Origin: Bdellovibrionales bacterium | Lineage (GTDB): Bacteria > Bdellovibrionota > Bdellovibrionia > Bdellovibrionales > Bdellovibrionaceae | Length of the DNA: 64,000 nt | Assembly (NCBI GenBank): GCA_016713585.1 | Contig: JADJOV010000001.1 | Span: forward strand, 310,001-374,000 | Direction of reading: 5' to 3' | Shown here: positions 19,544 through 27,853 of the stretch, piece by piece | Layout of the letters: each line of letters starts with the position of its first letter | Position numbering within the stretch: the first letter of the stretch is position 1 | Notes under the pieces: generated by a model | Databases searched by the model: none | Told to the model about the DNA's origin: nothing | The model's input: only the letters and a program-made list of their open reading frames with translations | Made by a program: the position numbers and the translations under genes

Positions 19544-20353
19544 ATGAGTAACTCTATTTACCAATTTGAGGACTATAAGAGTTTTTTTAATCACTGGGTA
19601 TCGTCGCTTCCAAAGGCCGGTCACGGTGAATATCGCCGAGTCGCCTTAGCGCTAAGTGTATCTACGACTATGATTAGTCAGGTTTTTAAGGGAGAAAAAG
19701 AGCTGAGCCTAGAGTTGGCCTGCGATCTATGCGAGTATCTTAATTTATCAGAGGAGGAAACTGAGTATTTTATCTTGACTGTAGAATATCGTCGATCCGG
19801 ATCTGAAAAACTACGCAGGAAATTTTTAAAGCAAATTAAAGAGCGAAAAGAAAAAGCCCAAAAACTGGAAAATCGGCTCAAGAAAGGCAATGAGCTTACT
19901 GAAGAGCAGCGGGCGATTTTTTATTCAAGTTGGATTTACAGCGGTGTGCGAATCTTGGCTTCCTGTGAAAAATTTGATGACGCAGAGGCAATTTCCCGAC
20001 GATTGAATTTACCCAGGAACCAAGTGCAAAAGGTACTAGATTTTCTATTGTCTTACGGATTGTTGATTCAGAAAAATAAAGAATTGGTTCTTGGGCCGGC
20101 AAAAACATTCATAGGATCTTCGAATTTACTGACCGTCAAGCACCACCAAAATTGGCGCCTTCAGGGGTTCAATCGGATGGTCCAAGACGAAAGTAAAAAC
20201 TTGTTTTTCACAGGGCCTATGAGTTTGTCCTTCAGCGTAGCTGAAAAGCTTCGTCAGGACCTCTCAAATCTCCTTGATGAGGTTTATAAGGTTGTACCGC
20301 CATCAGCTTCAGAAACGACTCGGTGCCTGAATATTGATTGGTTTGAATTTTAG
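19544..20353 (+). CDS. TIGR02147 family HTH protein
   Basis: About 270 residues. Start ATG 19544 (MSNSIYQFEDYKSFF) fits the family, which opens with a Y-x-D-Y-x-x-F-L/F motif; the frame itself begins at 19517. An XRE-like HTH is seen at LALSVSTTMISQVFKGEKELS (about residues 37-57), and the remainder follows the DUF4423 pattern (WIYSGVRILASC, NLPRNQVQKVLDFLLSYGLL). This family is strongly enriched in Bdellovibrionota and Fibrobacter, with no assigned regulon. Complete. Divergent from the DUF4360 gene. Confidence 0.9.
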   Translation: MSNSIYQFEDYKSFFNHWVSSLPKAGHGEYRRVALALSVSTTMISQVFKGEKELSLELACDLCEYLNLSEEETEYFILTVEYRRSGSEKLRRKFLKQIKERKEKAQKLENRLKKGNELTEEQRAIFYSSWIYSGVRILASCEKFDDAEAISRRLNLPRNQVQKVLDFLLSYGLLIQKNKELVLGPAKTFIGSSNLLTVKHHQNWRLQGFNRMVQDESKNLFFTGPMSLSFSVAEKLRQDLSNLLDEVYKVVPPSASETTRCLNIDWFEF

Positions 20354-20406
20354 CCATTATTTTACTTTCGGAAACACTCACAATATCTAAGTTCTACAGT
20401 TCAGTT

Positions 20407-21255
20407 CTAGGGACTGTACTTTCTAAATTTTCTAATACTCATTTCATATGAAAGCTCTTGGACGTTGAAGGTTTCGACATCATTCATCAATACAGATGTG
20501 ATAAATCTAATGGTAAAATAATCTTTTTCCTCGAGTTTTATATTTTTTCCTAGTCCAATCGAGTCATCAATCTCCGAGATGTCTCGATACCTTTTAAAAC
20601 ACTGATGACGTTGCTCCGAATAGGCCGCTTCGTTCTCTGGTTGAAGCTTCAAATGGGAAATATTGGCAAGGCAAAGATCGAACAGGCTTACAAATTCCAG
20701 CAGCCGCACTCCCATGATGAGTTCATGCATAATGAGTAGTGCCTGACTATCTGTGGGCATCTTTGAAAACAACAAAGCATTAATCCAAATTTCTTCCAAG
20801 CCCTGCAACGCAATTTGCTCTGTATCGAAGAAGACACCGATTTTTGAAGCAGGCAAATTTCTAAGTTCTGTTGGGATTAGATACCATCTTCTTCGTTCCG
20901 TGAGGTGCAAAATATCGCCAGCAAGTTTTGGAAATCTCTGGGCCAACCTGTCGATAATTTTTTCCCTCAGGAGCTTGTAAGAGGGAAGCGTATTCAGATC
21001 AACACGCCAATGTTCAAGGGATTCACCACCAAATCCATTGCCCCCGCCCCCGCCGTCGATTCCCCCGCTAGGATTCTCTGAACTAGGTGGTACAGGGAGT
21101 GTCTCTGGTGGGTTCGGACCATAGTGCTTTTCTATAATCGTTTCCTTGGGTTGGCAGCCTGAAAAACCAAACACGGCGCTGAATAGCACAAGCAAAAGCG
21201 TCCAATGACCCTGAAGGAGAAAAATTTTGATGTTACCAAAGCGTTTGATTTTCAC
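20407..21255 (-). CDS. Predicted lipoprotein with HELIMG motif
   Basis: Signal peptide (WTLLLVLFSAVFGFSGC) with lipobox F-S-G-C; a Pro/Gly-rich linker (GGIDGGGGGNGFGG) precedes a helical domain of about 200 residues. The segment LLIMHELIMGVRLLEF holds an H-E-x-x-x-G arrangement similar to half of a metallopeptidase helix but lacks the second His of HExxH, so catalysis is doubtful. Proteins with this helix are common lipoproteins in this phylum. Second gene of a minus-strand group; four bases separate it from the gene upstream. Function unknown. Confidence 0.75.
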   Translation of the reverse strand: MKIKRFGNIKIFLLQGHWTLLLVLFSAVFGFSGCQPKETIIEKHYGPNPPETLPVPPSSENPSGGIDGGGGGNGFGGESLEHWRVDLNTLPSYKLLREKIIDRLAQRFPKLAGDILHLTERRRWYLIPTELRNLPASKIGVFFDTEQIALQGLEEIWINALLFSKMPTDSQALLIMHELIMGVRLLEFVSLFDLCLANISHLKLQPENEAAYSEQRHQCFKRYRDISEIDDSIGLGKNIKLEEKDYFTIRFITSVLMNDVETFNVQELSYEMSIRKFRKYSP

Positions 21256-21259
21256 GTCA

Positions 21260-21625
21260 TCATCTCGTCTTGAAGATTTGTTTACGAAGAGTTTTCAGAT
21301 TGTAAACCTCTTCGGTCAGAGTTCCGTCTGCGTCGATGCTATTTAAAACAAGTTGATTACTATCAAAATCCAAAACTCCGGATTGTCTCAGAAATTTTTC
21401 AGTTGGCACAACAGAGTTCACATTCTTGAATTCAATCTCAACTTGTTTCATATAAAAAATCATTTGTATTCCGCTGACTTGAACGTTTGGTGATTTTACA
21501 GTGATACAAGCATCGCCCAATTTCGTACAATTCTGGATCTGAACGTTTGTCATTGTCATTTCGGCAGAAGCATTAAGTGCTTTTGTGCCGATGAGAATCC
21601 AAGATAAGGCGAGAGCGAGTTTCAT
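21260..21625 (-). CDS. Small secreted protein of unknown function
   Basis: 121 residues with a signal peptide (MKLALALSWILIGTKALNASA). The mature part is beta-rich with one Cys pair (NCTKLGDAC). Adjacent to the HELIMG lipoprotein on the same strand, so probably cotranscribed. No family recognised. Confidence 0.7.
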   Translation of the reverse strand: MKLALALSWILIGTKALNASAEMTMTNVQIQNCTKLGDACITVKSPNVQVSGIQMIFYMKQVEIEFKNVNSVVPTEKFLRQSGVLDFDSNQLVLNSIDADGTLTEEVYNLKTLRKQIFKTR

Positions 21626-21671
21626 AATTCATTTCTCCAAGTTAATTCAAGCCAGCTTTCCTTCCGATGAA

Positions 21672-22940
21672 TCAATTCTGTCGAATTCTGCCAATATCGC
21701 CGTCTGGGAAGAGGCCGCCAAAGGTTTTGTCCGCCCATTGAGTCACTCTTCCTTTTGCGTCTACGGATTCAGGCAATAGATCCTTCAAATCTTTTGGAGG
21801 ATTGGCAAAGAATCCAACAATATTAGTTCGGATCTCATCAACTTGTTCCTCGTCAGCATTAAGAATGGGTGCCGAAAAAATTCCCGCGAGGGCTTGATCC
21901 AGTCGCACCAAATTAGCTTCGTCTTTACTGTTTGGATTGACACATAGGCCATCTTTAAAGAGAAATCCTGATCGTTGATTTCTAGAACCCTCACCTTTAG
22001 GACAGATGCGATACTGATATTGCTTCGCCCATTTAACCGCGGCGCTGAAATCGCTTCCAAGTTCAGGAATCAAGCCCAGCGTTTGCTCTTTGCGAAGCTT
22101 CGCGATGCTAGGGAGTGTTTTGTAATAATTCAGAACTTCTGGGGGGGTCATCTTTTTGAGTTGCTGATTCTGCGAAATCTCGAGAATCGTTGAAATGTCA
22201 TAGGCTGTATAAAGTGACATCAAATACATTTCGCCACCTGTTATTTGACGAATTGCTACGACATCCGCCGCATTGATTTTCTTTTGAGCAGCAGCCGAGT
22301 AGTCACAAACAACAGTAATTGGCCCACGGAGGCGATCGGGATTTTGTTCCCAACCAGGATTGCGTTCCCATTTGCATGAATTTGCTAAAGTGGAAGAAAT
22401 CTCCTTTTCAAAAACATGAGGATTCAAATTAAGTGTCAGTTCCAAGTCGGGATTGGCCTTCAAGAACTTTCTGAAATCATTGAGCGCATTTTGGTAATCA
22501 GATAAGACATCAACAATTTGAGCATTTTTTGTTAAATCCTCTGGTCCATCCATCAGAAAAGTCTTTAACGGAGAGTCAGGAAATTGTTTTTTCCAACGTT
22601 CATAATCGGCAAGTTGTTCTGGTGTGCCTGCTCTAGCGAGAGGGGCTATTCGACTGACTATGCCTTTGAGAACCATCATACGTTTGATAAAGGTCTTATA
22701 GAATTGGGCCTTTTTGTTGTCTGGGTCCTTCGCAAGTGCCATGGTAAAAACCCGGTCAGCAAGCATAAAAGTGTAGGGACTGACTAAGGCTTCGCCGGAC
22801 TCCGCAAGGTCTTCGGCCTTCATTCCATCGTTAGCCTGGATTGTGACTTCGGCAGGTTTGTCTTCTTTTTTAGCTCCGCATCCTGTGAAGGCGATCACAA
22901 GGCTTAGCATAATTAGGGAAGTGGCAAGATTCGGTTTCAT
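21672..22940 (-). CDS. Large predicted lipoprotein
   Basis: 422 residues, complete. Signal peptide with lipobox A-F-T-G-C at residue 20. The mature protein is helical, with TPR-like pairs near the N-terminus (ALVSPYTFMLADRVFTMALAKDPDNKKAQFYKTF), then a region with three Cys residues. I do not recognise a catalytic motif. It heads the minus-strand group ending at 20407. Confidence 0.75.
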   Translation of the reverse strand: MKPNLATSLIMLSLVIAFTGCGAKKEDKPAEVTIQANDGMKAEDLAESGEALVSPYTFMLADRVFTMALAKDPDNKKAQFYKTFIKRMMVLKGIVSRIAPLARAGTPEQLADYERWKKQFPDSPLKTFLMDGPEDLTKNAQIVDVLSDYQNALNDFRKFLKANPDLELTLNLNPHVFEKEISSTLANSCKWERNPGWEQNPDRLRGPITVVCDYSAAAQKKINAADVVAIRQITGGEMYLMSLYTAYDISTILEISQNQQLKKMTPPEVLNYYKTLPSIAKLRKEQTLGLIPELGSDFSAAVKWAKQYQYRICPKGEGSRNQRSGFLFKDGLCVNPNSKDEANLVRLDQALAGIFSAPILNADEEQVDEIRTNIVGFFANPPKDLKDLLPESVDAKGRVTQWADKTFGGLFPDGDIGRIRQN

Positions 22941-23259
22941 ATTTTCTCTCCAATCAGAGTATGTGTCTGCATGTTTGATAAGTTGTTCTGTCTCCTAGTA
23001 TTCAAAGATTAGTATGAACATTGGGGCGGTTATAGATTTAGTTGGCAAATTGTTTCTATAAATATTTACCATTTGGTTAACTCACCATTTTGTCACCTAT
23101 CTCCGACTTAGGACCGTTTTTACCTTCGAACAGAAGGGTTCGTCACTACTGTATTTTTACAATGAGTAAGCCGTCCTTGGTCACCTCGAGGTCTAGCTTT
23201 CTCAGATTGGGACACTATTCTGGGTTTCAAAATGCTATCGACGGTGAGATAATGGCGCC
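22941..23259. other. Divergent intergenic region
   Basis: AT-rich upstream region between the large lipoprotein gene and the membrane-anchored protein at 23260. No repeat, RNA gene or clear operator seen; promoters in both directions are expected. Confidence 0.4.
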
Positions 23260-23907
23260 ATGACCAAAATGGATCCAAAGAAGAGTAATCTAAAGCGTCG
23301 ATTGGTTCCGATGATATTTTTGGTGGCTGCGGCTTTGTTTTTGGTTCTATCAATTTTACAGCCTGACCCACCGACTGTCCAGCCAAGCAAAGGTGTTCCT
23401 CATGGAGGCAAACCGCCTTCGACATCGAAAGTAGATGTGCACTCAGCAGAGTATTCTCAAAGGGTCAATGCTCATCTGAAAATGACGGAGCAGAAGATGC
23501 TGATTCAACAGCAGGCTATGGCAATTGAAAACCACAAAGCTCGGCTGAGGAATTTACAAAATCCTGAAAATCCAAGTACGGTCACAGAGCCCACAGATCC
23601 ACCATCTGGGTTTGACACCTTCTATGCTCAGGAAGAACAGGGGAGTGATCTCACCGAGAAAATTCGTGGACGACAGCACACACAAGACATCTCTCAGGAC
23701 CCGGCAGAAGCTATCCAGCTGGAGCTGTTTCAGGCGCAGATCGCACGGGATTACTCTGCTGAATATAAGCGAATTTATGCGGAAGAATTTGTTAAGAATG
23801 CAAGAAAGCAAGGGGTCGAAATTATGTTGAGTCCCGCGCCCGAATATCGAATTCTTTCAGTGAGAAGATTCAACATTAAGAAAGCGCCCTCTTTATTCGA
23901 GGAGTAG
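23260..23907 (+). CDS. Membrane-anchored protein, function unknown
   Basis: 215 residues: a Lys/Arg-rich N-terminus, one transmembrane helix (residues about 16-35, LVPMIFLVAAALFLVLSIL), then a Pro-rich and charged periplasmic region with a coiled-coil-like stretch (MTEQKMLIQQQAMAIENHKARL). No enzyme motif. Its 3' end overlaps the convergent radC-like gene by 32 bases. Confidence 0.65.
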   Translation: MTKMDPKKSNLKRRLVPMIFLVAAALFLVLSILQPDPPTVQPSKGVPHGGKPPSTSKVDVHSAEYSQRVNAHLKMTEQKMLIQQQAMAIENHKARLRNLQNPENPSTVTEPTDPPSGFDTFYAQEEQGSDLTEKIRGRQHTQDISQDPAEAIQLELFQAQIARDYSAEYKRIYAEEFVKNARKQGVEIMLSPAPEYRILSVRRFNIKKAPSLFEE

Positions 23908-24310
23908 AGTCCTTTGAGTCAAAGGGGCCAAGCCGTCCAAAGGAACCCTCACGGCGAAGGCTAATGAAGTCGCCATCGCCTAAAATAATGTGATCCAAAA
24001 GTGGAATTTCAAAGAGATTGGCGAGTTTGCTTATTCGTTTTGTCAGGCGAAGATCCTGGGGCGAAGGGGTGGGATCCCCACTTGGATGGTTATGGACCAT
24101 AATAAATGAACTTGAGCTTTGGCAAATAACTGTTCGAAAGATCTCCCGGGGATGGCTTGGGCACATATCAATTGTGCCGCGAAATATCATTTCAAGTTTC
24201 AGAAGCTTTCCGTGAGGATCAAGGCAGAGAATCCAAAGCTCTTCGGCTTGTGGGTTTTGATGTAGTTTTAAAAGATCGGCAACTTTTTCTGGTGAATTTA
24301 GATAGTGCAT
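23876..24310 (-). CDS. radC: RadC-like JAB/MPN domain protein, short form
   Basis: 144 residues containing only the C-terminal RadC domain: the JAMM metal site is complete (VHNHPSGDPTPSPQD with downstream Asp), followed by LTKRISKLANLFEIPLLDHIILG. The N-terminal UPF0758 helix-hairpin-helix part of typical RadC is absent. Despite the name, a DNA-repair role is not established. Start ATG 24310. Confidence 0.85.
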   Translation of the reverse strand: MHYLNSPEKVADLLKLHQNPQAEELWILCLDPHGKLLKLEMIFRGTIDMCPSHPREIFRTVICQSSSSFIMVHNHPSGDPTPSPQDLRLTKRISKLANLFEIPLLDHIILGDGDFISLRREGSFGRLGPFDSKDSTPRIKRALS

Positions 24311-24477
24311 GGACGGATCGTCTGCAAATCAGTCGACGTGCCTAGACCTTTCTGCTGAAGCTATGGCTATGGCTATGGCGACCGGCATTAGGACCTTTAT
24401 GCGGATATTTGCCGGACCTAGCCAAGCACTTGCCGAAATAGTTGAGTCGCACTAGACTTGTCGGCGGAGGAAAACTT

Positions 24478-24937
24478 ATGAATTCACGCTTTTTAATGTT
24501 GGTGTCTGTATTAGGATTATTTGCTTTTTCGAGTGCACTTGTGAGCTGTGGACCGAAGGCCTTTGTCAAAGGGGGCTATGACGATGTCAATAGAGAAAAT
24601 CTTCTTAATGATGAATGGTCAGAAACTGATATGCAAAAAACTGTGGCCGAACTGGTTGGAAGGAGATAAAGAGGCTCGCCAAGATGTGGCGGATGAGTAT
24701 GCCTACCAGAACTCTGGCATGGTTTCGGACACCTCAAAGAAAGGTCCAGGGGGTCAAATTGGCGCAGATTTCGTGATCAATGGTCGAATTGATTCAATTG
24801 TTCAAGAAGTTGGAAAAGATAAGAGCGTTTATTATAAACTGACTCTCAATCTGACTAATTTAAAAACAAACGTCATGGCTTGGTCAAATCACAAGCAGAT
24901 TCGAAAAACTTATAAGAAAAAATCAATCGGTTTGTAA
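24478..24937 (+). pseudogene. lpoB: LpoB-type lipoprotein (penicillin-binding protein activator), internal segment lost
   Basis: GGAGG precedes ATG 24478. A signal peptide ends in the lipobox L-V-S-C-G, then KGGYDDVNRENLLNDEWSETD follows the LpoB/COG3417 pattern. After A-E-L-V the sequence jumps (with a frame change near 24660) to EARQDVADEYAYQNSG, and continues normally (GGQIGADFVINGRIDSIVQ, YYKLTLNLTNLKTN). Relatives have about 50-55 residues between these parts, including the central strand of the fold. The C-terminus through KKKSIGL is complete. LpoB stimulates class A penicillin-binding proteins from the outer membrane; this copy would be non-functional as written. Confidence 0.8.
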
Positions 24938-24940
24938 TCT

Positions 24941-26176
24941 GTGAAAATCTATTTAAGGCCTGTCTTTTTTGCAGGTCTTTTTCTTATTTTTGGGGGTTGC
25001 GCAACCTATCAAAGCCAAGTGTTGGAAAGTCGCCGATTACTTCAGGAACGAAAGTTTGATGCCGCACTTGCCAAGCTAAAACCCCTTGCTGACAAGGATA
25101 GTGGCGATAAATTAATCCATCTTCTAGACTATGGAACGGCCTTGCATCTGGCTGGGAATCTAGCTGAAAGCAATAAGGTATTTCTATTTGCCGATAAGTT
25201 TGCAGAATCCCAAGACTATCACTCAGTGAGTCGAGTGACCGGATCAATGCTGCTCAATGAAGAGATGGTTCAATATAAGGGCGACACTTTTGAAAAAATA
25301 TTTATCAATGCTTTTTTAGCTTTGAATTTTCTTGAGCTTGGCCAGCTTGACGAGGCTCTTGTTGAAACTCGTCGAATGAATGAAAAGTATAAAAAGCTGA
25401 GGGGTGAAGATAAGAAAAGTTTCGAACTGAATCCTTTTGCAAAATATTTATCAGCATTGATATGGGAGGCCGATCAGAAGTGGGATGATGCCTATATTGC
25501 CTATTCTGAGACCTACGCCCTTGATCAAACAATTCAGACGATTAAGTCAGACCTTATTCGATCAGCCAAAATGTCGCGAAGAATGGATGAATATAAAAAA
25601 TGGAAAGCTGCGTTTCCTGAGGTTCCCGAGTTGCCGTCCTGGTCTGATAAGTCCAGCGGAGAGTTAATTGTTATTTATCAACAGGGTTGGGGGCCACGAA
25701 AAGATTTTGCTCGCCATGATCACCGAGTGCCAACCCTTCGGCCAGTGAGTTCGATAACCCAAACAGCTGAACTAGAAATCCAGAGTTTAGGAAAATTTCA
25801 GAGTGAGTTTATTTATGATACAGAGCGGGCTGCAATTAAAACCCTCCAAGACGATGCTGGGGCTCTACTTGCAAGAAGGTTGGCAGCTTTTGCAGCTAAG
25901 GAAGTCGTATCTGATCAAATTCGCCAGAAAAATGAACTTTTAGGGTTTCTATCTAATGTTGCAATGCATGTGTCTGAGCGAGCTGACTTACGGCAGTGGT
26001 CAACATTACCGCAGACTATAAGACTTATTAAGGTGCCACTGAAAGCTGGCTCCTATCAGATTTCGATTCAAGGGCTTTCTGGCAGCGGTTCACCCACAGG
26101 AGACCGCTTAGAGTCCCGGACCGTAACGATTAAGGCTGGGCGAAAGACCTTTATAAATTGGAGATCATTAAATTAG
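24941..26176 (+). CDS. COG3014-type lipoprotein with TPR-like region
   Basis: GTG start three bases after the LpoB stop. Signal peptide and lipobox F-G-G-C-A, then helical repeats (residues about 25-200: LLQERKFDAALAKLKPLA, NFLELGQLDEALVETRRM) and a beta-rich C-terminal half. COG3014 proteins are encoded next to LpoB-family genes in several proteobacteria, which supports an envelope role linked to peptidoglycan synthesis; the biochemical function is unknown. Complete, 411 residues. Ends before a strong terminator. Confidence 0.85.
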   Translation: MKIYLRPVFFAGLFLIFGGCATYQSQVLESRRLLQERKFDAALAKLKPLADKDSGDKLIHLLDYGTALHLAGNLAESNKVFLFADKFAESQDYHSVSRVTGSMLLNEEMVQYKGDTFEKIFINAFLALNFLELGQLDEALVETRRMNEKYKKLRGEDKKSFELNPFAKYLSALIWEADQKWDDAYIAYSETYALDQTIQTIKSDLIRSAKMSRRMDEYKKWKAAFPEVPELPSWSDKSSGELIVIYQQGWGPRKDFARHDHRVPTLRPVSSITQTAELEIQSLGKFQSEFIYDTERAAIKTLQDDAGALLARRLAAFAAKEVVSDQIRQKNELLGFLSNVAMHVSERADLRQWSTLPQTIRLIKVPLKAGSYQISIQGLSGSGSPTGDRLESRTVTIKAGRKTFINWRSLN

Positions 26177-26227
26177 ATTTTTTAATTAGGTTCTTAAGTT
26201 AGATTCTTAAATTAGGTTTTAAAATGA

Positions 26228-26273
26228 CAAAAGCCACTCAGAACTCAGTTAAAAGTTCGTTGAGTGGCTTTTG
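26228..26273. terminator. Bidirectional intrinsic terminator
   Basis: CAAAAGCCACTCA and TGAGTGGCTTTTG form a perfect 13-bp stem around a 20-base loop; A and T runs at the stem base serve both strands. It lies between the COG3014 gene and the convergent PhaR-like gene. Confidence 0.85.
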
Positions 26274-26317
26274 AAGTTTCAGAGTGATTCTCCGGGTTTT
26301 GAAACCCAGAAAAGCTA

Positions 26318-27038
26318 TTACTGATTTAAGTTCTGATTGCTGCTTGGTAGATTTGGAGTCTCCTCTTCTTGAGCTTGGCTTGGAAGAATAGTTGCCTTCT
26401 CAACGGCGGCCTTAACCGTCGAATCTGTGCTGTATCGATTTGCAGCCGACACCACACGATTTTCAAGATTTTGCTTCATATCGTCAGATGACAAACGCTC
26501 TGCCGCTTGGGCTTGAGCTTGCTTCACCATATAGTCTTGAGGAAAAGCCCCAAGTTTTGCTAGATAATTTGAGATGCTGCCATTACCATTTTGAATGATT
26601 TCGCGAAGTGTAAAGAGGGGCGCATATTGAGAAGCCTTTTTCGGCCTCAAAAATAATTTGAGTCAAAGTTGCTGCAGTGATGTCATTTTTGGACTTATTA
26701 TCAATAACCATAACTTCTTCGCTAGCGCGAATCATTTTTGCAATATCATCCAAAGTGACATAGCAACTTTGTTGAGTGTCGTAGAGTTTTCTATTCTGGT
26801 ATCTTTTAATAATTTTCACTTTAGAGTGAGCCTTATTCACGGGATGACTAGTCGAAGCTGTCGCTGAAATGCTCGCTGGAACATTTACTGACAATCCTGA
26901 AGTTGCAGTCGTGGTTGCCGCAATTGGACTTGTGGGCGCAGGATTGGTTACTGCTGTCCCTGTTGCCATACCAGTGGCCACACTTGCTGACAAATTTGTT
27001 ACTAAAGTTTCGCCTTGGTTGATCAAAGTGCCTCCCAT
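26318..27038 (-). CDS. phaR: PhaR-like polyhydroxyalkanoate-synthesis regulator (frameshift near 26640)
   Basis: The DNA-binding domain of PHB/PHA regulators is clear: KIIKRYQNRKLYDTQQSCYV followed by TLDDIAKMI and TLTQIIFEAE (residues about 75-132). Before it lies an unusual low-complexity, Ala/Thr/Ser-rich 70-residue extension. A shift near 26640 separates the domain from its tail (QYAPLFTLREIIQNGNG, then an Ala/Gln-rich helical part). PhaR proteins bind DNA and PHA to control phasin and depolymerase genes; no such genes are in this window. The in-phase tail ends in Gln/Asn-rich residues. Confidence 0.8.
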
Positions 27039-27329
27039 TTTGGAATTCCCCTTATGTATCAGTGCATTATTACTTGCACCCAGTTTAGAGGTTTACAGCC
27101 CCGTTAAAGTCCGCCGAAAAGCTTGCAGTGACTTGCGTCACCAGTCGTTTCAGATGTGCGGGAACCTAACTGTGTCGCCATGTGTTGTCAAGTGTTCAGT
27201 CAGAGGCCTCGAATATGCATCGCGCAATACTTACCTCCAAGTTTGTGACACGAGGAAAATAATTCTGGTTAATACTAAAGTTATTACCTCGACTAGCCGA
27301 AAAGACCGTGAAGAAGCTAAGGGGGTTAT
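27039..27329. other. Upstream region of the PhaR-like gene
   Basis: Contains the divergent starts of the PhaR-like gene and the GspG-like gene. No clear motif noticed beyond AT-rich stretches near 27250-27300. Confidence 0.35.
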
Positions 27330-27759
27330 ATGAAAACCGAGCAAAATCGATATGTTAAGTCGTCAAAATGGATGCTCTTGATTGGGTTGACCCTTTTAGT
27401 TGTAATCCTGATTCTGACTCCGGGGGGACGTCATAGCAATGAGTCCAGGGTTGTACGAGCAAAGCAAAATGCAGAAGTTTTGGGGCTTCAACTGACACAA
27501 ATTTACAATCAGGAGAAAAAGCCGACGGACACCAGCATCTGGGCATGAAGAGACTGATGAGGCTTTTAAGGGAGAAGGCTTAATTGGCCTGGACCCCTGG
27601 GGCCAGCCGTATAAGTACAATATTCTAAGAACCGATCAAGGTATTGCAAGAGTCGTCGTCACGTCTGACGGTCCACCCAGAGACCCACAGTCTCAGAGCG
27701 ATACAAATTCGGATGACTCAAGTGAAAAGATCAGAGTCGTTGTTAGTCCGGCTGAATAA
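27330..27759 (+). CDS. Membrane-anchored protein with GspG-like C-terminus (frameshift near 27530)
   Basis: An N-terminal helix (WMLLIGLTLLVVILIL) is followed, after a shift near 27530, by KGEGLIGLDPWGQPYKYN, the D-P-W-G-x-P-Y signature of the type II secretion pseudopilin GspG core, and a short tail (VVTSDGPPRDP). The classical prepilin peptidase site (G-F-T-L-x-E) is absent, so this is probably a pseudopilin-related single-pass protein rather than GspG itself. Ends TAA 27759. Confidence 0.6.
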
Positions 27760-27853
27760 GATTCGATTAGATCCCTCTGCAATAGGTCGAGATTTCCTGG
27801 AAAGCCTTAAGAGATAGCCATTTTGGGCCGATGAGCTGCCAAAGGGAGACTTC

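Noticed and set aside
20407..21255. Zinc metallopeptidase call for the HELIMG lipoprotein
   Set aside because: The HExxH motif is incomplete and no third ligand is recognisable.
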